Position numbers and translations under genes: made by a program. The notes beneath the pieces were generated by a model, which saw only the letters and a list, made by a program, of their open reading frames with translations, did no database searches and was not told where the DNA came from. A stretch of DNA of 64,000 nucleotides, taken from positions 2,666,001 to 2,730,000 of the forward strand of contig NZ_CP042326.1 in NCBI RefSeq assembly GCF_007904085.1. Direction: 5' to 3'. Shown in pieces: positions 1 through 8,422 of this stretch; positions within the stretch are counted from its first letter, which is position 1, and each line of letters begins with the position of its first letter. The DNA is from Euhalothece natronophila Z-M001 (GTDB lineage: Bacteria > Cyanobacteriota > Cyanobacteriia > Cyanobacteriales > Rubidibacteraceae).

Positions 1-2
1 TG

Positions 3-671
3 CGTTCTCTAGCTATTCCCCCTGCAAACAAAAGTAATTGGGATCAGCTAGCAACAGATGTCATTAACTTAGTACGACAAGAACAAGCGCAAAAGCCAAA
101 CTTGCCCACTTATCTCTGTGGAGAATCGTTTGGTGGCTGTTTAGCATTAAGAGTGATTGAGAAAGCCCCAAACTTGTTTGATCGGATTATTCTAGTGAAT
201 CCTGCTTCTTCCTTTCATCAACGCCCTTTTTTAGCCTGGGGGGCCGTAGGCACAGGTTTAATGCCAGAACCCCTTTATCGCTCTTCTACAGTGCTAATTT
301 TGCCATTTTTAACCGCCATGGGACGTATTGAACCAGAGGATCGTCGGGCGTTGTTAAATGCGATGAAATCAGTGCCACCGCAGACAGTTCACTACCGAAT
401 TTCTTTGCTAGATCAGTTTAGGGTTGATCCCAAACGATTAGAAGCCGTTACCAGTCCTGTTTTATTGCTAGCAGGGGCTTCTGATCGGATGTTACCGTCT
501 CAACAGGAAGTGCAACGATTAAGCCATTTATTTCCAGCCTCACAAGTGGTAATTTTACCTAATAGCGGTCACACCTGCTTATTAGAACGGGAGAATCGCT
601 TATGTGACATTCTAAAGGAGGCAAATTTCTTGGAAAAAGAAGCATTTGATCAATTTTGCGCCGCATCTTAG
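3..671 (+). CDS. alpha/beta hydrolase, 5' end outside the window
   Basis: The frame is open from the first bases of the window, so the gene begins upstream and only its last 222 codons are visible. The nucleophile elbow GESFGG is present with its serine, followed by an aspartate in GASDRM on the late strand and a histidine in NSGHT near the C-terminus. This gives a complete Ser-Asp-His triad in the usual order. The family covers esterases, lipases and other hydrolases, and the substrate cannot be read from sequence. The TTG at 102 is an internal codon, not a start. crtR follows on the same strand after 82 bases. Function within the family is unknown. Confidence 0.75.
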   Translation, partial: RSLAIPPANKSNWDQLATDVINLVRQEQAQKPNLPTYLCGESFGGCLALRVIEKAPNLFDRIILVNPASSFHQRPFLAWGAVGTGLMPEPLYRSSTVLILPFLTAMGRIEPEDRRALLNAMKSVPPQTVHYRISLLDQFRVDPKRLEAVTSPVLLLAGASDRMLPSQQEVQRLSHLFPASQVVILPNSGHTCLLERENRLCDILKEANFLEKEAFDQFCAAS

Positions 672-753
672 CGGTTTTTTGCGACAATAAATAAAATGAG
701 ATCATTTAATAAAAATTAATATCTAGATTTAAGGTAAAGGAGACGATAAAACA

Positions 754-1644
754 ATGGTGCAGATGCAACAGTCATTGAGAGTACCGAAAGATTATATTGA
801 CCCTGATAGCGGTTGGAATATCAATGTCAGGATGTTTATGGCGGCTTGGGCAATGTTTATCTTGTCTCATTGCGGTTACTGGCTTTGGCATTGGCAAGGT
901 TGGGTTTGTTTTTGTATTAATGTCTTGTGTTTGCATTTAGCAGGAACAGTTATCCATGACGCATCTCACCGCGCAGGGCATCGTAATCGGGCAATTAATA
1001 CCATTTTGGGACATGGTAGTGCCTTAATGTTGGGGTTTGTATTTCCTGTGTTTACTCGGGTTCATTTACAGCATCATGCTCATGTTAATGATCCCAAAAA
1101 TGATCCTGACCATTTTGTTTCTACAGGGGGGCCACTGTTTCTGATTCCCGTGCGATTTTTCTATCATGAGGTTTATTTCTTTAAGCGTCGGTTGTGGAAA
1201 AATTACGAGCTTTTAGAATGGTTTGTTAGTCGCTCCTTATTGGGATTAGTGATTTTTTTATCCCTGCAATATGGCTTTTTTAATTATGTGATTAATTATT
1301 GGTTATCCGCGGCGTTAGTGGTGGGTTGGATGTTAGGATTATTTTTTGACTACTTGCCTCATCGTCCCTTTCAAGAGCGCGATCGCTGGAAAAATGCCCG
1401 TGTCTATCCCAGTAAAATTCTCAATCTTCTCATCTGTGGGCAAAATTACCATTTAGTGCATCATCTTTGGCCCTCGATTCCTTGGTATAAATATCAACCT
1501 GCTTATTATCAAATGAAACCTTTATTGGATGCAAAAGAGTCTTATCAGTCGTTAGGATTGTTAGAAGGGAAGAAAGACTTTTTCGGCTTTATTTACGATA
1601 TTTTTCTCGGCATTCGCTTTCATAAAAAAGAAAATAAATCATAA
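754..1644 (+). CDS. crtR: beta-carotene hydroxylase (CrtR type)
   Basis: This 296-residue membrane-bound di-iron hydroxylase of the fatty acid desaturase superfamily most likely hydroxylates the beta-rings of carotenoids on the way to zeaxanthin. The histidine boxes are visible in order: HDASH near residue 69, HLQHH near 105 and HLVHH near 234. Hydrophobic stretches lie between them as expected for an integral membrane enzyme. The HDASHRAGHRNR stretch and the overall length resemble cyanobacterial CrtR rather than acyl-lipid desaturases. A good ribosome site AAGGAG lies about 12 bases before the ATG. tldD starts 3 bases after the stop, so the two are probably co-transcribed. Other desaturase-superfamily hydroxylases are the main alternative. 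Confidence 0.85.
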   Translation: MVQMQQSLRVPKDYIDPDSGWNINVRMFMAAWAMFILSHCGYWLWHWQGWVCFCINVLCLHLAGTVIHDASHRAGHRNRAINTILGHGSALMLGFVFPVFTRVHLQHHAHVNDPKNDPDHFVSTGGPLFLIPVRFFYHEVYFFKRRLWKNYELLEWFVSRSLLGLVIFLSLQYGFFNYVINYWLSAALVVGWMLGLFFDYLPHRPFQERDRWKNARVYPSKILNLLICGQNYHLVHHLWPSIPWYKYQPAYYQMKPLLDAKESYQSLGLLEGKKDFFGFIYDIFLGIRFHKKENKS

Positions 1645-1647
1645 CTT

Positions 1648-3045
1648 ATGAAATCCTATCGCAATCTACTCGCTGATTTAATTCAAAAATATCGCGATCG
1701 CGCTGACTTTTTACTCATTCGCTTAGAAGAATCAGAAAGCACTGACATCCTCCTTAGGGGGGATAAAATTGAAAATCTCAGTGAAGAAGTCAACATTGGC
1801 GGACAAGTACGAGCCTGTTATCGGGGGGGCTGGGGGTTTGCCAGTTTTAATCGCTTAGAAACCCTTTCTGAACGCATTGAAGACGCGATCGCGGCAGCTA
1901 GGCTAGTGGGAACCAAACAAACTTGTTTAGCCCCGATTCCCACCTTAGAAGGCACTTATTATCTCCCTCTCCCGGCAGGTGATCCCCGAGATATTCCCCT
2001 TGCCGAGAAAAAAGCCCTTTGTGATCACTACAATCAAATCTTAAAAAGCCATGATTCCCGTATTACCAGTACCACCGTCGGTTATAGTGATATTACCCAA
2101 CAAGTCACCATTGCCACATCAGAAGGAACATTAGTGGAACAATCTTTTGCCGACTTAGAAGCAAGATTCAGCGCGATCGCGCGAAACAGTGAAACCGTAC
2201 AAGTGGGACGAGAAACCACAGGCTCCCGTCGTGGATGGCAAGACCTTCTTAACCTAGAAACACAAATCATCACCGCCGCCGAAAGAGCCGTTAACGCCCT
2301 CACGTTACCCTCCATTAAGGGCGATACCTATCCTGTCGTCATTGATCCCATTCTCAGTGGCTTATTCGTTCACGAAGCCTTTGGTCATCTCTCCGAAGCG
2401 GACATGATCTACGAAAACCCCGACTTGCAAGAAGTAATGACCATGGGGAGACAATTTGGTCCCGAAACCCTACAAATTTTTGATGGGGCAGCCCCAGAAG
2501 GGCATCGCGGTAGCTATCAAGTAGATGACGAAGGAACACCTGCTACCACCACTCAACTTATTGAAAACGGCATTTTAGTCGGGCGACTCCATTCCCGAGA
2601 AACCGCAGGAAAATTAAAAGAACGTCCCACTGGTAACGCCCGTTGTTTAGACTATCAATATCCTCCTTTAGTTCGCATGACCAATACTTGGATTGAACGG
2701 GGAGACACTCCTGTAGAAAAACTCTTTCAAGACATTCCTCTTGGGGTTTATGCCAAAAATTGGCTAGGAGGCATGACCAACGGCGAAATGTTTACCTTTT
2801 CTGCTGGGGAGGCTTGGATGATTCGAGATGGAAAAATTGCTGAACCTGTCAGAGATGTCACCCTCTCTGGAAATGTATTTAAGACCCTTGCTAATATTGA
2901 AGCCATTGGCAATGACTTTTACTGGGATGAATCTGGTGGCTGCGGAAAAGGCGGACAAAGTGGCTTACCTGTCGGTTGTGGTGGCCCCAGTTTACGCATT
3001 AAAGATGTGGTAGTAGGTGGTGAAGATAGTGATACTGAAAACTAG
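1648..3045 (+). CDS. tldD: TldD-type metalloprotease subunit
   Basis: This 465-residue protein belongs to the TldD/PmbA family, which forms a heterodimeric zinc protease that degrades unfolded peptides and in some bacteria matures peptide toxins. The metal-binding HEAFGH (HExxxH) motif near residue 242 marks it as the catalytic TldD partner rather than PmbA. The Gly-rich C-terminal stretch with GGCGKGGQ is typical of the family. It lies 3 bases after crtR. No pmbA partner is visible in the window. The biological substrate is not known. Confidence 0.85.
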   Translation: MKSYRNLLADLIQKYRDRADFLLIRLEESESTDILLRGDKIENLSEEVNIGGQVRACYRGGWGFASFNRLETLSERIEDAIAAARLVGTKQTCLAPIPTLEGTYYLPLPAGDPRDIPLAEKKALCDHYNQILKSHDSRITSTTVGYSDITQQVTIATSEGTLVEQSFADLEARFSAIARNSETVQVGRETTGSRRGWQDLLNLETQIITAAERAVNALTLPSIKGDTYPVVIDPILSGLFVHEAFGHLSEADMIYENPDLQEVMTMGRQFGPETLQIFDGAAPEGHRGSYQVDDEGTPATTTQLIENGILVGRLHSRETAGKLKERPTGNARCLDYQYPPLVRMTNTWIERGDTPVEKLFQDIPLGVYAKNWLGGMTNGEMFTFSAGEAWMIRDGKIAEPVRDVTLSGNVFKTLANIEAIGNDFYWDESGGCGKGGQSGLPVGCGGPSLRIKDVVVGGEDSDTEN

Positions 3046-3119
3046 AGTTACACGCTGATTGGGTAAGATTGTTATTTGTGACCGTAACGCGAATATTAAG
3101 GAAATAGTATTAGTTAAGA

Positions 3120-4436
3120 ATGAATAGAAGGAAAAAAAAACGCGCGATCGCTGTTGATTTATTTTCGGGCGTTGGGGGAATGACATTAGGCTTTGAACAA
3201 GCAGGTTTCGATGTTCTGGCTTCAGTGGATATTGATCCCATTCACTGTGCTGCCCATAAATTTAACTTTCCCTTTTGGTCAATCATTTGTCAAGATGTAC
3301 AACAACTGACAGGAGACGACATTAGACAATCTTCTTTAATTCAAGACCAAGAAATTGATGTGGTTTGTGGTGGCCCTCCCTGTCAAGGGTTTTCTTTAAT
3401 TGGAAAGCGTGTTTTAGAAGATGACAGAAATGCCTTAGTGTTTCATTTTTTGAGGCTAGTTTTAGAATTAAATCCAAAATACTTTGTCATGGAAAATGTT
3501 GCGGGGATGGCGATTGGCAAATCACAGCAATTATTAGAAGAATTGATCGCCAATTTTCAAAAAAATGGTTATAATATCCAACTGCCTTACCAAGTTTTGA
3601 ATGCATCTAACTTTGGCGTTCCTCAAAACCGCAAGCGTTTATTTTTATTAGGAAGCCGTCAAGATCAAGTTCTTCCGAATTATCCCACTCCCATAACAAA
3701 ACCTGCGAAAGGGAAAGTTACATCATTAAATAGTAATTACCCTGATAGTCCAACAGTAAAAGATGCACTCATTGATTTACCAAGCATTGAAAATTACCCT
3801 GAATTATTAACCCAAGATACGGTTAAAGCTGAGTTTGGTCAACCCAGTTCTTATAGCTATCAGTTGCGACACAATGGAAAAGCGAGCAATGATTATAGTT
3901 ATCCTCGCAATTATGATTCGAGTCTTTTAACTGCTAGTTTAAGAACCCAACACACCGAAAAATCAAGAGCAAGGTTTGCTGAAACTCCACCTGGCAAAAC
4001 TGAACCGATTAGTCGGTTTTATAAACTTGATCCTGATGGGATTTGTAACACTTTAAGAGCAGGAACTGCCAGCAATCGTGGCGCTTATACCTCTCCCCGT
4101 CCCATTCATCCTTATCTTCCCAGATGTATTACGGTTCGCGAAGCTGCAAGGTTGCATTCGTATCCCGACTGGTTTCGCTTTCATGTTACAAAATGGCACG
4201 GTTTTCGACAAATTGGCAACTCAGTTCCCCCTTTTTTAGCAAAAGCAGTCGCCCAAGAAATTATCAAAGTTTTAGGCGTTATCCCTTTACAAATTTCAGA
4301 TTACTCTGATTTAGGAGAAGAAAATTTATTAAGTTTAGAGATGTCAAAAGCGGCTCAACTCTATAAAGTTAGCCCTCATGTTATTGCTCCCAGAACTAGA
4401 AAAAATAAGCAAGGTGTCAAGAACAATGACCAATAA
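3120..4436 (+). CDS. DNA (cytosine-5-)-methyltransferase
   Basis: This 438-residue C5-cytosine methyltransferase shows the family's ordered motifs: DLFSGVGGMTLGFEQAGF (I, SAM binding), GGPPCQGFS with the catalytic Cys (IV), MENV (VI), QNRKRLF (VIII), and near the end VREAARLHSYPDWF (IX) and QIGNSVPP (X). The variable target-recognition region lies between VIII and IX. The stop overlaps the start of the next gene by 11 bases. With its endonuclease-like partner this looks like a type II restriction-modification pair. The recognition sequence cannot be read. The alternative is an orphan methyltransferase such as the HIP1-linked CGATCG enzymes, but the tight pairing argues against that. Confidence 0.9.
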   Translation: MNRRKKKRAIAVDLFSGVGGMTLGFEQAGFDVLASVDIDPIHCAAHKFNFPFWSIICQDVQQLTGDDIRQSSLIQDQEIDVVCGGPPCQGFSLIGKRVLEDDRNALVFHFLRLVLELNPKYFVMENVAGMAIGKSQQLLEELIANFQKNGYNIQLPYQVLNASNFGVPQNRKRLFLLGSRQDQVLPNYPTPITKPAKGKVTSLNSNYPDSPTVKDALIDLPSIENYPELLTQDTVKAEFGQPSSYSYQLRHNGKASNDYSYPRNYDSSLLTASLRTQHTEKSRARFAETPPGKTEPISRFYKLDPDGICNTLRAGTASNRGAYTSPRPIHPYLPRCITVREAARLHSYPDWFRFHVTKWHGFRQIGNSVPPFLAKAVAQEIIKVLGVIPLQISDYSDLGEENLLSLEMSKAAQLYKVSPHVIAPRTRKNKQGVKNNDQ

Positions 4437-5229
4437 TAAAAAAGGGATGTATAATGAAGTGATAAAAGAAATTTTTAGTAATCATTATGAAGAAGGTCTT
4501 GAGCATTTTGAATTTACTCGGGAAGAGATTTCTGAAGTGTGTAGCAAGCTAAATATTAGTCCTCCTAAAAATCTTGGTGATGTTTTATATAGCTATCGCT
4601 TCCGAAGACCTCTCCCTAAAGAGATATTAGATACAGCACCTTCAGGATTAGAATGGATAATAGAATCTGTAGGAAAAGGGAAATATCGCTTTACTTTATC
4701 TACTAGGAACCGGATTACTCCTAATCATAATTTAATTTCCATTAAAGTTCCTGAAGCAACACCTGAAATTATCACAAGATACTCATCAGGCGACGAGCAA
4801 TCTTTACTTACGAAGATTAGATATAATCGTTTAATAGATATTTTCTTACAAATTACAGCATATTCCTTACAAAATCACTTAAGAACTACTGTTAAAGATA
4901 TTGGACAAGTAGAAATTGATGAAATTTATGTAGGAATTAATAATAATGGATCACACTTTATTCTGCCAGTACAAGCTAAAGTCGGCAATGATCAATTGAG
5001 TGTTATACAAACTAAACAAGACATTGCTTATTGTGATCAAATTTTTCCTGACTTAATCTGCCGTTCAGTATCTGCTCAATTTATGGAAAATTACTTAATT
5101 GCCCTTTTTGAATTAACTTTAGAAGAGAGTGAAATCAAAGTAGTTCAAGAAAAGCACTACAGAATCGTTCCTAGTAAAGATATTTCTGAAGAAGATATTA
5201 GGAGTTATATTTCTAGGGATGCAATTTAA
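4426..5229 (+). CDS. probable type II restriction endonuclease partner
   Basis: This 267-residue soluble protein is translationally coupled to the methyltransferase. The chosen ATG overlaps its last 11 bases and has AAGGTG about 9 bases upstream; the frame stays open further up to 4378. The central segment has acidic residues (QVEIDEIYVG), a beta-strand, then LPVQAK. This is an E/D...QxK arrangement compatible with a PD-(D/E)xK nuclease core in which the second acid is replaced by Gln. Position next to a C5 methyltransferase and a similar layout in restriction enzymes support the call. No activity can be inferred with certainty, and it could be another kind of accessory protein. Confidence 0.6.
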   Translation: MTNNKKGMYNEVIKEIFSNHYEEGLEHFEFTREEISEVCSKLNISPPKNLGDVLYSYRFRRPLPKEILDTAPSGLEWIIESVGKGKYRFTLSTRNRITPNHNLISIKVPEATPEIITRYSSGDEQSLLTKIRYNRLIDIFLQITAYSLQNHLRTTVKDIGQVEIDEIYVGINNNGSHFILPVQAKVGNDQLSVIQTKQDIAYCDQIFPDLICRSVSAQFMENYLIALFELTLEESEIKVVQEKHYRIVPSKDISEEDIRSYISRDAI

Positions 5230-5293
5230 TGTTTTGCTATTTCAATTGCACTTTCTAAAAAAAAATTAATTAATGTATTAACTTTTTAGCCAT

Positions 5294-5476
5294 TTAGTCT
5301 TGCGTGGCCCTTATCAATGAACGCAAGGCTTCATTAACGGAGTTAGAATCAGGAAATTTTTCCGCAACATCAGGGTCTAATCGAACAATTGTTTGACCAA
5401 GGCTTTTTCTGTCTCGCCCTAATTTTCTAACTTTTAAACGCTTTAAGTTATATTCTGTCCGTAGTTCATCTTCCAT
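5294..5476 (-). CDS. BrnA/CopG-like antitoxin, orphan
   Basis: A 60-residue protein with a basic N-terminal half (LKVRKLGRDRK) and the pattern IVRLDPDVAEKFPDSNSVNE, which resembles ribbon-helix-helix antitoxins that accompany BrnT-type toxins. Such antitoxins bind the toxin and the operon's own promoter. Here only the last 29 codons of a toxin-like frame lie immediately upstream (5484-5573, minus strand), so the antitoxin appears to have outlived its toxin. It is convergent with the restriction gene. The family call rests on a short sequence and is moderate. Confidence 0.55.
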   Translation of the reverse strand: MEDELRTEYNLKRLKVRKLGRDRKSLGQTIVRLDPDVAEKFPDSNSVNEALRSLIRATQD

Positions 5477-5483
5477 ATGTTAA

Positions 5484-5573
5484 CTATTCCTCCTCATAAA
5501 ATTCTCGTTCACGGCGTGTTAATTCATAGTTATAGTCTCTATATCCATTACCTCTCTGCGTTGCATCTAGTTC
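5484..5573 (-). pseudogene. C-terminal remnant of a BrnT-like toxin
   Basis: On the minus strand an open frame of 29 codons ends in LTRREREFYEEE and a TAG stop 7 bases before the antitoxin ATG. BrnT toxins commonly end in a motif like SARxATxRERxxYEE, and toxin-then-antitoxin with a tiny gap is the usual operon order. Upstream the frame runs straight into the T-run of the terminator that ends the GGDEF gene, so the rest of the toxin is absent. It looks as if the neighbouring GGDEF-terminator segment replaced it. The sequence is short and the assignment tentative. Confidence 0.4.
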
Positions 5574-5617
5574 AAAAAAAAATTCCCCCACTCGACGATC
5601 GCGCGATCGTTAGTGAG
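5574..5617 (-). terminator. intrinsic terminator of the GGDEF gene
   Basis: Read on the minus strand, a near-perfect palindrome built around GATCGCGCGATC (arms CACT/AGTG at 5589-5615) is followed by GGGGGAA and a run of nine Ts. This is a textbook rho-independent terminator for the gene ending at 5642. A close copy lies at 28074-28116. Confidence 0.75.
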
Positions 5618-5688
5618 GAAATTAAATTAAGCCTTAAACCACTATTTCCCCTTCTTATCCCGTGATTGGCGGGGGCGATCGCGCTTAC
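5574..5688. repeat. 3'-end/terminator cassette, copy 1
   Basis: This segment holds the last codons of the GGDEF gene, its stop and its terminator. It closely matches 28074-28175, which holds the last codons, stop and terminator of the small gene after petN. Both encode a tail ending RQSRDKKGK, and both then have the GATCGCGCGATC hairpin and T-run. The order and orientation are the same, so one is probably a recombinational copy of the other. Confidence 0.7.
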
Positions 5689-6607
5689 ATTCATACATCT
5701 TCTGATCAGCTTTTTCACAGGCTACCCATAGCCCTTCACTGGAATGACGGGCAGCATAACCGACAGAAGCCTCAATTGATTCTTGTTCTAAAGCATTAGT
5801 AATGCGATCCACTAAACCTTTAATTTGTCGTTGATTGCATTCCACAGCTAACACTGCAAATTCATCCCCACCGACACGGGCAACAATATCCTGTTCTCGG
5901 AGGGCAGATTTAATAGTTTTGCCAGCAGTATAAATTAATTTATCCCCTGCAGCGTGTCCTTTCGTATCATTAATCGGTTTTAAGTTATCCAAGTCAATAT
6001 AAATTATCCCTGCAGGATGCCCATAGCGCTGACAACGAAGTTCTTCTGCTTGCAATAAATTTTCCCAACCCCGACGATTATATAATTCAGTGAGAACATC
6101 ACTCATGGCTTCAGCTTCCATGCGTTCAATTTGACGCTGTTGATCATTGCCTTTGAGTTCATTTTCCAAAATAGTCGAGAGAAGATTTGCCAAAACCCGA
6201 AGCATGGGCAATTCTTCCGTAATTGCCTCTGGCATTGAATGGGTATTAATAGCACAAAGAGTTCCAAACAGAGAACCATCACTTAGAACAATGGGAATTC
6301 CAATATAGGCTCCAATGGATACTTGCCTACCAATAGGAGCTTCTAAATAGGCTTGAACAGCGCTAACGTTTGGTGGAATACAAGGCCCCTCTCCTTCTAC
6401 CATGCGAGAACAAAAGGAATCTGACCAGCAAAATACTGATCCCTCTTTCACTCCATAACCATGATCTTCCACTTGTAACATTATCCAGTCATTTTCTTCC
6501 CGCCGAGTAACTGCCCAAAGGTCAAAAGTTAATCGTTGACGAAGGAAAGTTAGAACATGATGGGCAGCGGAATCAAAATCAGTAAAAGGACCGATACTTT
6601 CGAGCAT
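5642..6607 (-). CDS. GAF-GGDEF diguanylate cyclase
   Basis: This 321-residue cytoplasmic protein has an N-terminal GAF domain (about residues 10-150; PIVLSDGSLFGTLCAIN is typical) and a GGDEF domain (about 165-315). The active-site motif GGDEF is intact in ARVGGDEFAVL, and the substrate-binding DLDNLKPIND segment is present, so it should make cyclic di-GMP. No membrane segment is seen. The very C-terminal tail RDRPRQSRDKKGK is not part of the GGDEF fold and matches the tail of the small protein downstream of petN, suggesting the 3' end was replaced by recombination. Which ligand the GAF domain senses is unknown. Confidence 0.88.
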   Translation of the reverse strand: MLESIGPFTDFDSAAHHVLTFLRQRLTFDLWAVTRREENDWIMLQVEDHGYGVKEGSVFCWSDSFCSRMVEGEGPCIPPNVSAVQAYLEAPIGRQVSIGAYIGIPIVLSDGSLFGTLCAINTHSMPEAITEELPMLRVLANLLSTILENELKGNDQQRQIERMEAEAMSDVLTELYNRRGWENLLQAEELRCQRYGHPAGIIYIDLDNLKPINDTKGHAAGDKLIYTAGKTIKSALREQDIVARVGGDEFAVLAVECNQRQIKGLVDRITNALEQESIEASVGYAARHSSEGLWVACEKADQKMYECKRDRPRQSRDKKGK

Positions 6608-6734
6608 CCGTTAATTATTCATGAGTTAAGTCTTAAATCTATACTAACAAAGTGATATTGTCCCTAACTAATCTTTCGATGTAGTTGAGGACTCTTAGCC
6701 TTCCTGCTAATGTTCACAAGGAAAAATGAAAGAA

Positions 6735-7508
6735 TCAAAACAAATTGACTTTAATAACATCACCATAGTTTAAAGATAATGCCTCACTGGCATTTCCTTG
6801 ATTCATTGCAATTTCTATCCAACCATGGCTCCCAATAATGGCAACTAATTCTTGAGGATCGCTTTCACTATAAGTATTTTTACTTTCTATATTATCATTT
6901 TTAATACTCACAGACCATTGCTTATTATAAACCCTAGAAGCGGGGATATTGCTAATTAGATTACCAAAATAATCAATATACTGAATATAACCAATAATTG
7001 TATTTTGCTTAATTTCTGGACGAGGAAATGAAACATCAATTAATTCCTCTTTTAGGATTTCTTTTCCTAAATTTTCTATAGGAACTCCTGTAGCTAAATA
7101 AGCAGCAACGGGGGCAAAAATATCTCGCCCATGAAAAGTAGAGCTAACTTCTTGTGTTCGCCAGTATTTTGGATTAGTTAAGGTCACAATTTTTTCTGGG
7201 GGAAACTGGGCTAAAATGCCACTAAATAACCCATTATTTGGCCCCACTAAAAAACCTTGAGAGAATTGAATGGCACACCCTTGGCGCTCGCTACCCACTC
7301 CAGGATCGACTACAGCAAGATGAATAGTTCCTCTTGGAAAATAAGGAATAGAGTTGAGCAAGGAAAAGCGTCCAGCTAAAATGTTTTGGGGAGGGATTTG
7401 GTGAGTTAAGTCGATGATTGGAACTTCTCGGTTGATGGTGGCAATTACACCTTTCATTATCCCTACGTATGGATCTTTTAAGCCAAAATCAGTGGTTAAA
7501 GTCAACAT
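6735..7508 (-). CDS. SAM hydrolase (hydroxide adenosyltransferase, DUF62)
   Basis: This 257-residue protein belongs to the family that includes SAM-dependent fluorinase and chlorinase. The common bacterial members instead split S-adenosylmethionine into adenosine and methionine using water. Family landmarks are visible: TTDFGLKDPYVG at the N-terminus, DPGVGS near 68, GPNNGLFS near 92, HGRDIFAPVAAYL near 123 and YIDYFGNLISN near 175. It is of normal length. The gene is divergent from rpsD across 262 bases. Its cellular purpose, perhaps SAM homeostasis, is not established. Confidence 0.88.
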   Translation of the reverse strand: MLTLTTDFGLKDPYVGIMKGVIATINREVPIIDLTHQIPPQNILAGRFSLLNSIPYFPRGTIHLAVVDPGVGSERQGCAIQFSQGFLVGPNNGLFSGILAQFPPEKIVTLTNPKYWRTQEVSSTFHGRDIFAPVAAYLATGVPIENLGKEILKEELIDVSFPRPEIKQNTIIGYIQYIDYFGNLISNIPASRVYNKQWSVSIKNDNIESKNTYSESDPQELVAIIGSHGWIEIAMNQGNASEALSLNYGDVIKVNLF

Positions 7509-7770
7509 TAATTGAACAAAAGGGCTGAGAATCTTACGACTACAACTTGCGCGTTACTTTGCACCAGATGACGGCACAGGGTCACTCGTCAATTTTAATT
7601 GATATCAGGTTCTGGTGATCACTTATAATTCATTTTAGGTTTTGCTATTCTCTACAAGAGCTTAACTTTTCTCATTGCTTGAGAGTTATGTGCTTCCTCC
7701 TGCAACAGGGAAGATTCTATGTTAAAATGGCAGGTCTGTGAAGGAAAATTTTAAATGAAGTCAAAGCTAT

Positions 7771-8379
7771 ATGTCTAGATATCGAGGTCCTCGTCTGCGA
7801 GTTACGCGACGCTTAGGGGATTTACCTGGTTTAACCAGAAAAAGCCCTCGCAAAGCGTATCCTCCCGGTCAACATGGTCAAGCACGGCGCAAACGTTCCG
7901 AATATGCCATTCGCCTAGAAGAAAAGCAAAAACTGCGCTATAACTACGGAGTTACAGAAAAGCAGCTCATGGGCTATATGAAAAAAGCTCGTCGTGCTAC
8001 TGGTTCTACCGGTCAGACTCTTTTAGAGCTACTAGAAATGCGTCTGGATAATACTGTTTTTCGGATGGGGATGGCTGGAACGATTCCTGCAGCACGTCAG
8101 TTAGTTAATCATGGCCACATTTTAGTTAATGGTGGGAATATGGATATTCCCAGTTATCAGTGTCGCCCTGGAGATGTTATTTCTGTGCGCGATCGCGATC
8201 GCTCTCGACAATTAGTAGAGCGCAATATGGAATACCCAGGGCTAGCCAACCTCCCCAGTCATTTAGAATTTGATAAAAATACCTATACAGGTAAAGTGAA
8301 TGGCATTATTGAACGGGATTGGGTAGCTCTACAAGTAAATGAACTTCTCGTAGTTGAGTATTACTCACGAAAAATTTAA
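7771..8379 (+). CDS. rpsD: 30S ribosomal protein S4
   Basis: A 202-residue small-subunit protein that binds 16S rRNA early in 30S assembly. The N-terminal [16 protein letters not shown] segment and the basic KAYPPGQHG stretch are diagnostic. The S4 RNA-binding fold ([16 protein letters not shown] through [17 protein letters not shown]) occupies about residues 90-155. Length is normal. It stands alone, not in an alpha operon, as is usual in cyanobacteria. Two HIP1 palindromes overlap at 8189-8202. A hairpin separates it from the convergent recA gene. Confidence 0.97.
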   Translation: MSRYRGPRLRVTRRLGDLPGLTRKSPRKAYPPGQHGQARRKRSEYAIRLEEKQKLRYNYGVTEKQLMGYMKKARRATGSTGQTLLELLEMRLDNTVFRMGMAGTIPAARQLVNHGHILVNGGNMDIPSYQCRPGDVISVRDRDRSRQLVERNMEYPGLANLPSHLEFDKNTYTGKVNGIIERDWVALQVNELLVVEYYSRKI

Positions 8380-8385
8380 GGCTTG

Positions 8386-8414
8386 CTTACCTTCCCCCGT
8401 TTTTGGGGGTAAGG
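8386..8414. terminator. hairpin between convergent rpsD and recA
   Basis: CTTACC-TTCCCCC, a loop of Ts, then GGGGG-TAAGG form an imperfect stem a few bases after rpsD and before the recA stop. There is no clear T-run after the stem on either strand, so it is a weak or bidirectional terminator candidate. Confidence 0.5.
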
Positions 8415-8422
8415 CGCATAAT

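Noticed and set aside
5477-5665. 62-codon plus-strand frame
   Set aside because: It runs antisense through the toxin remnant and terminator palindrome and has no protein-like features.
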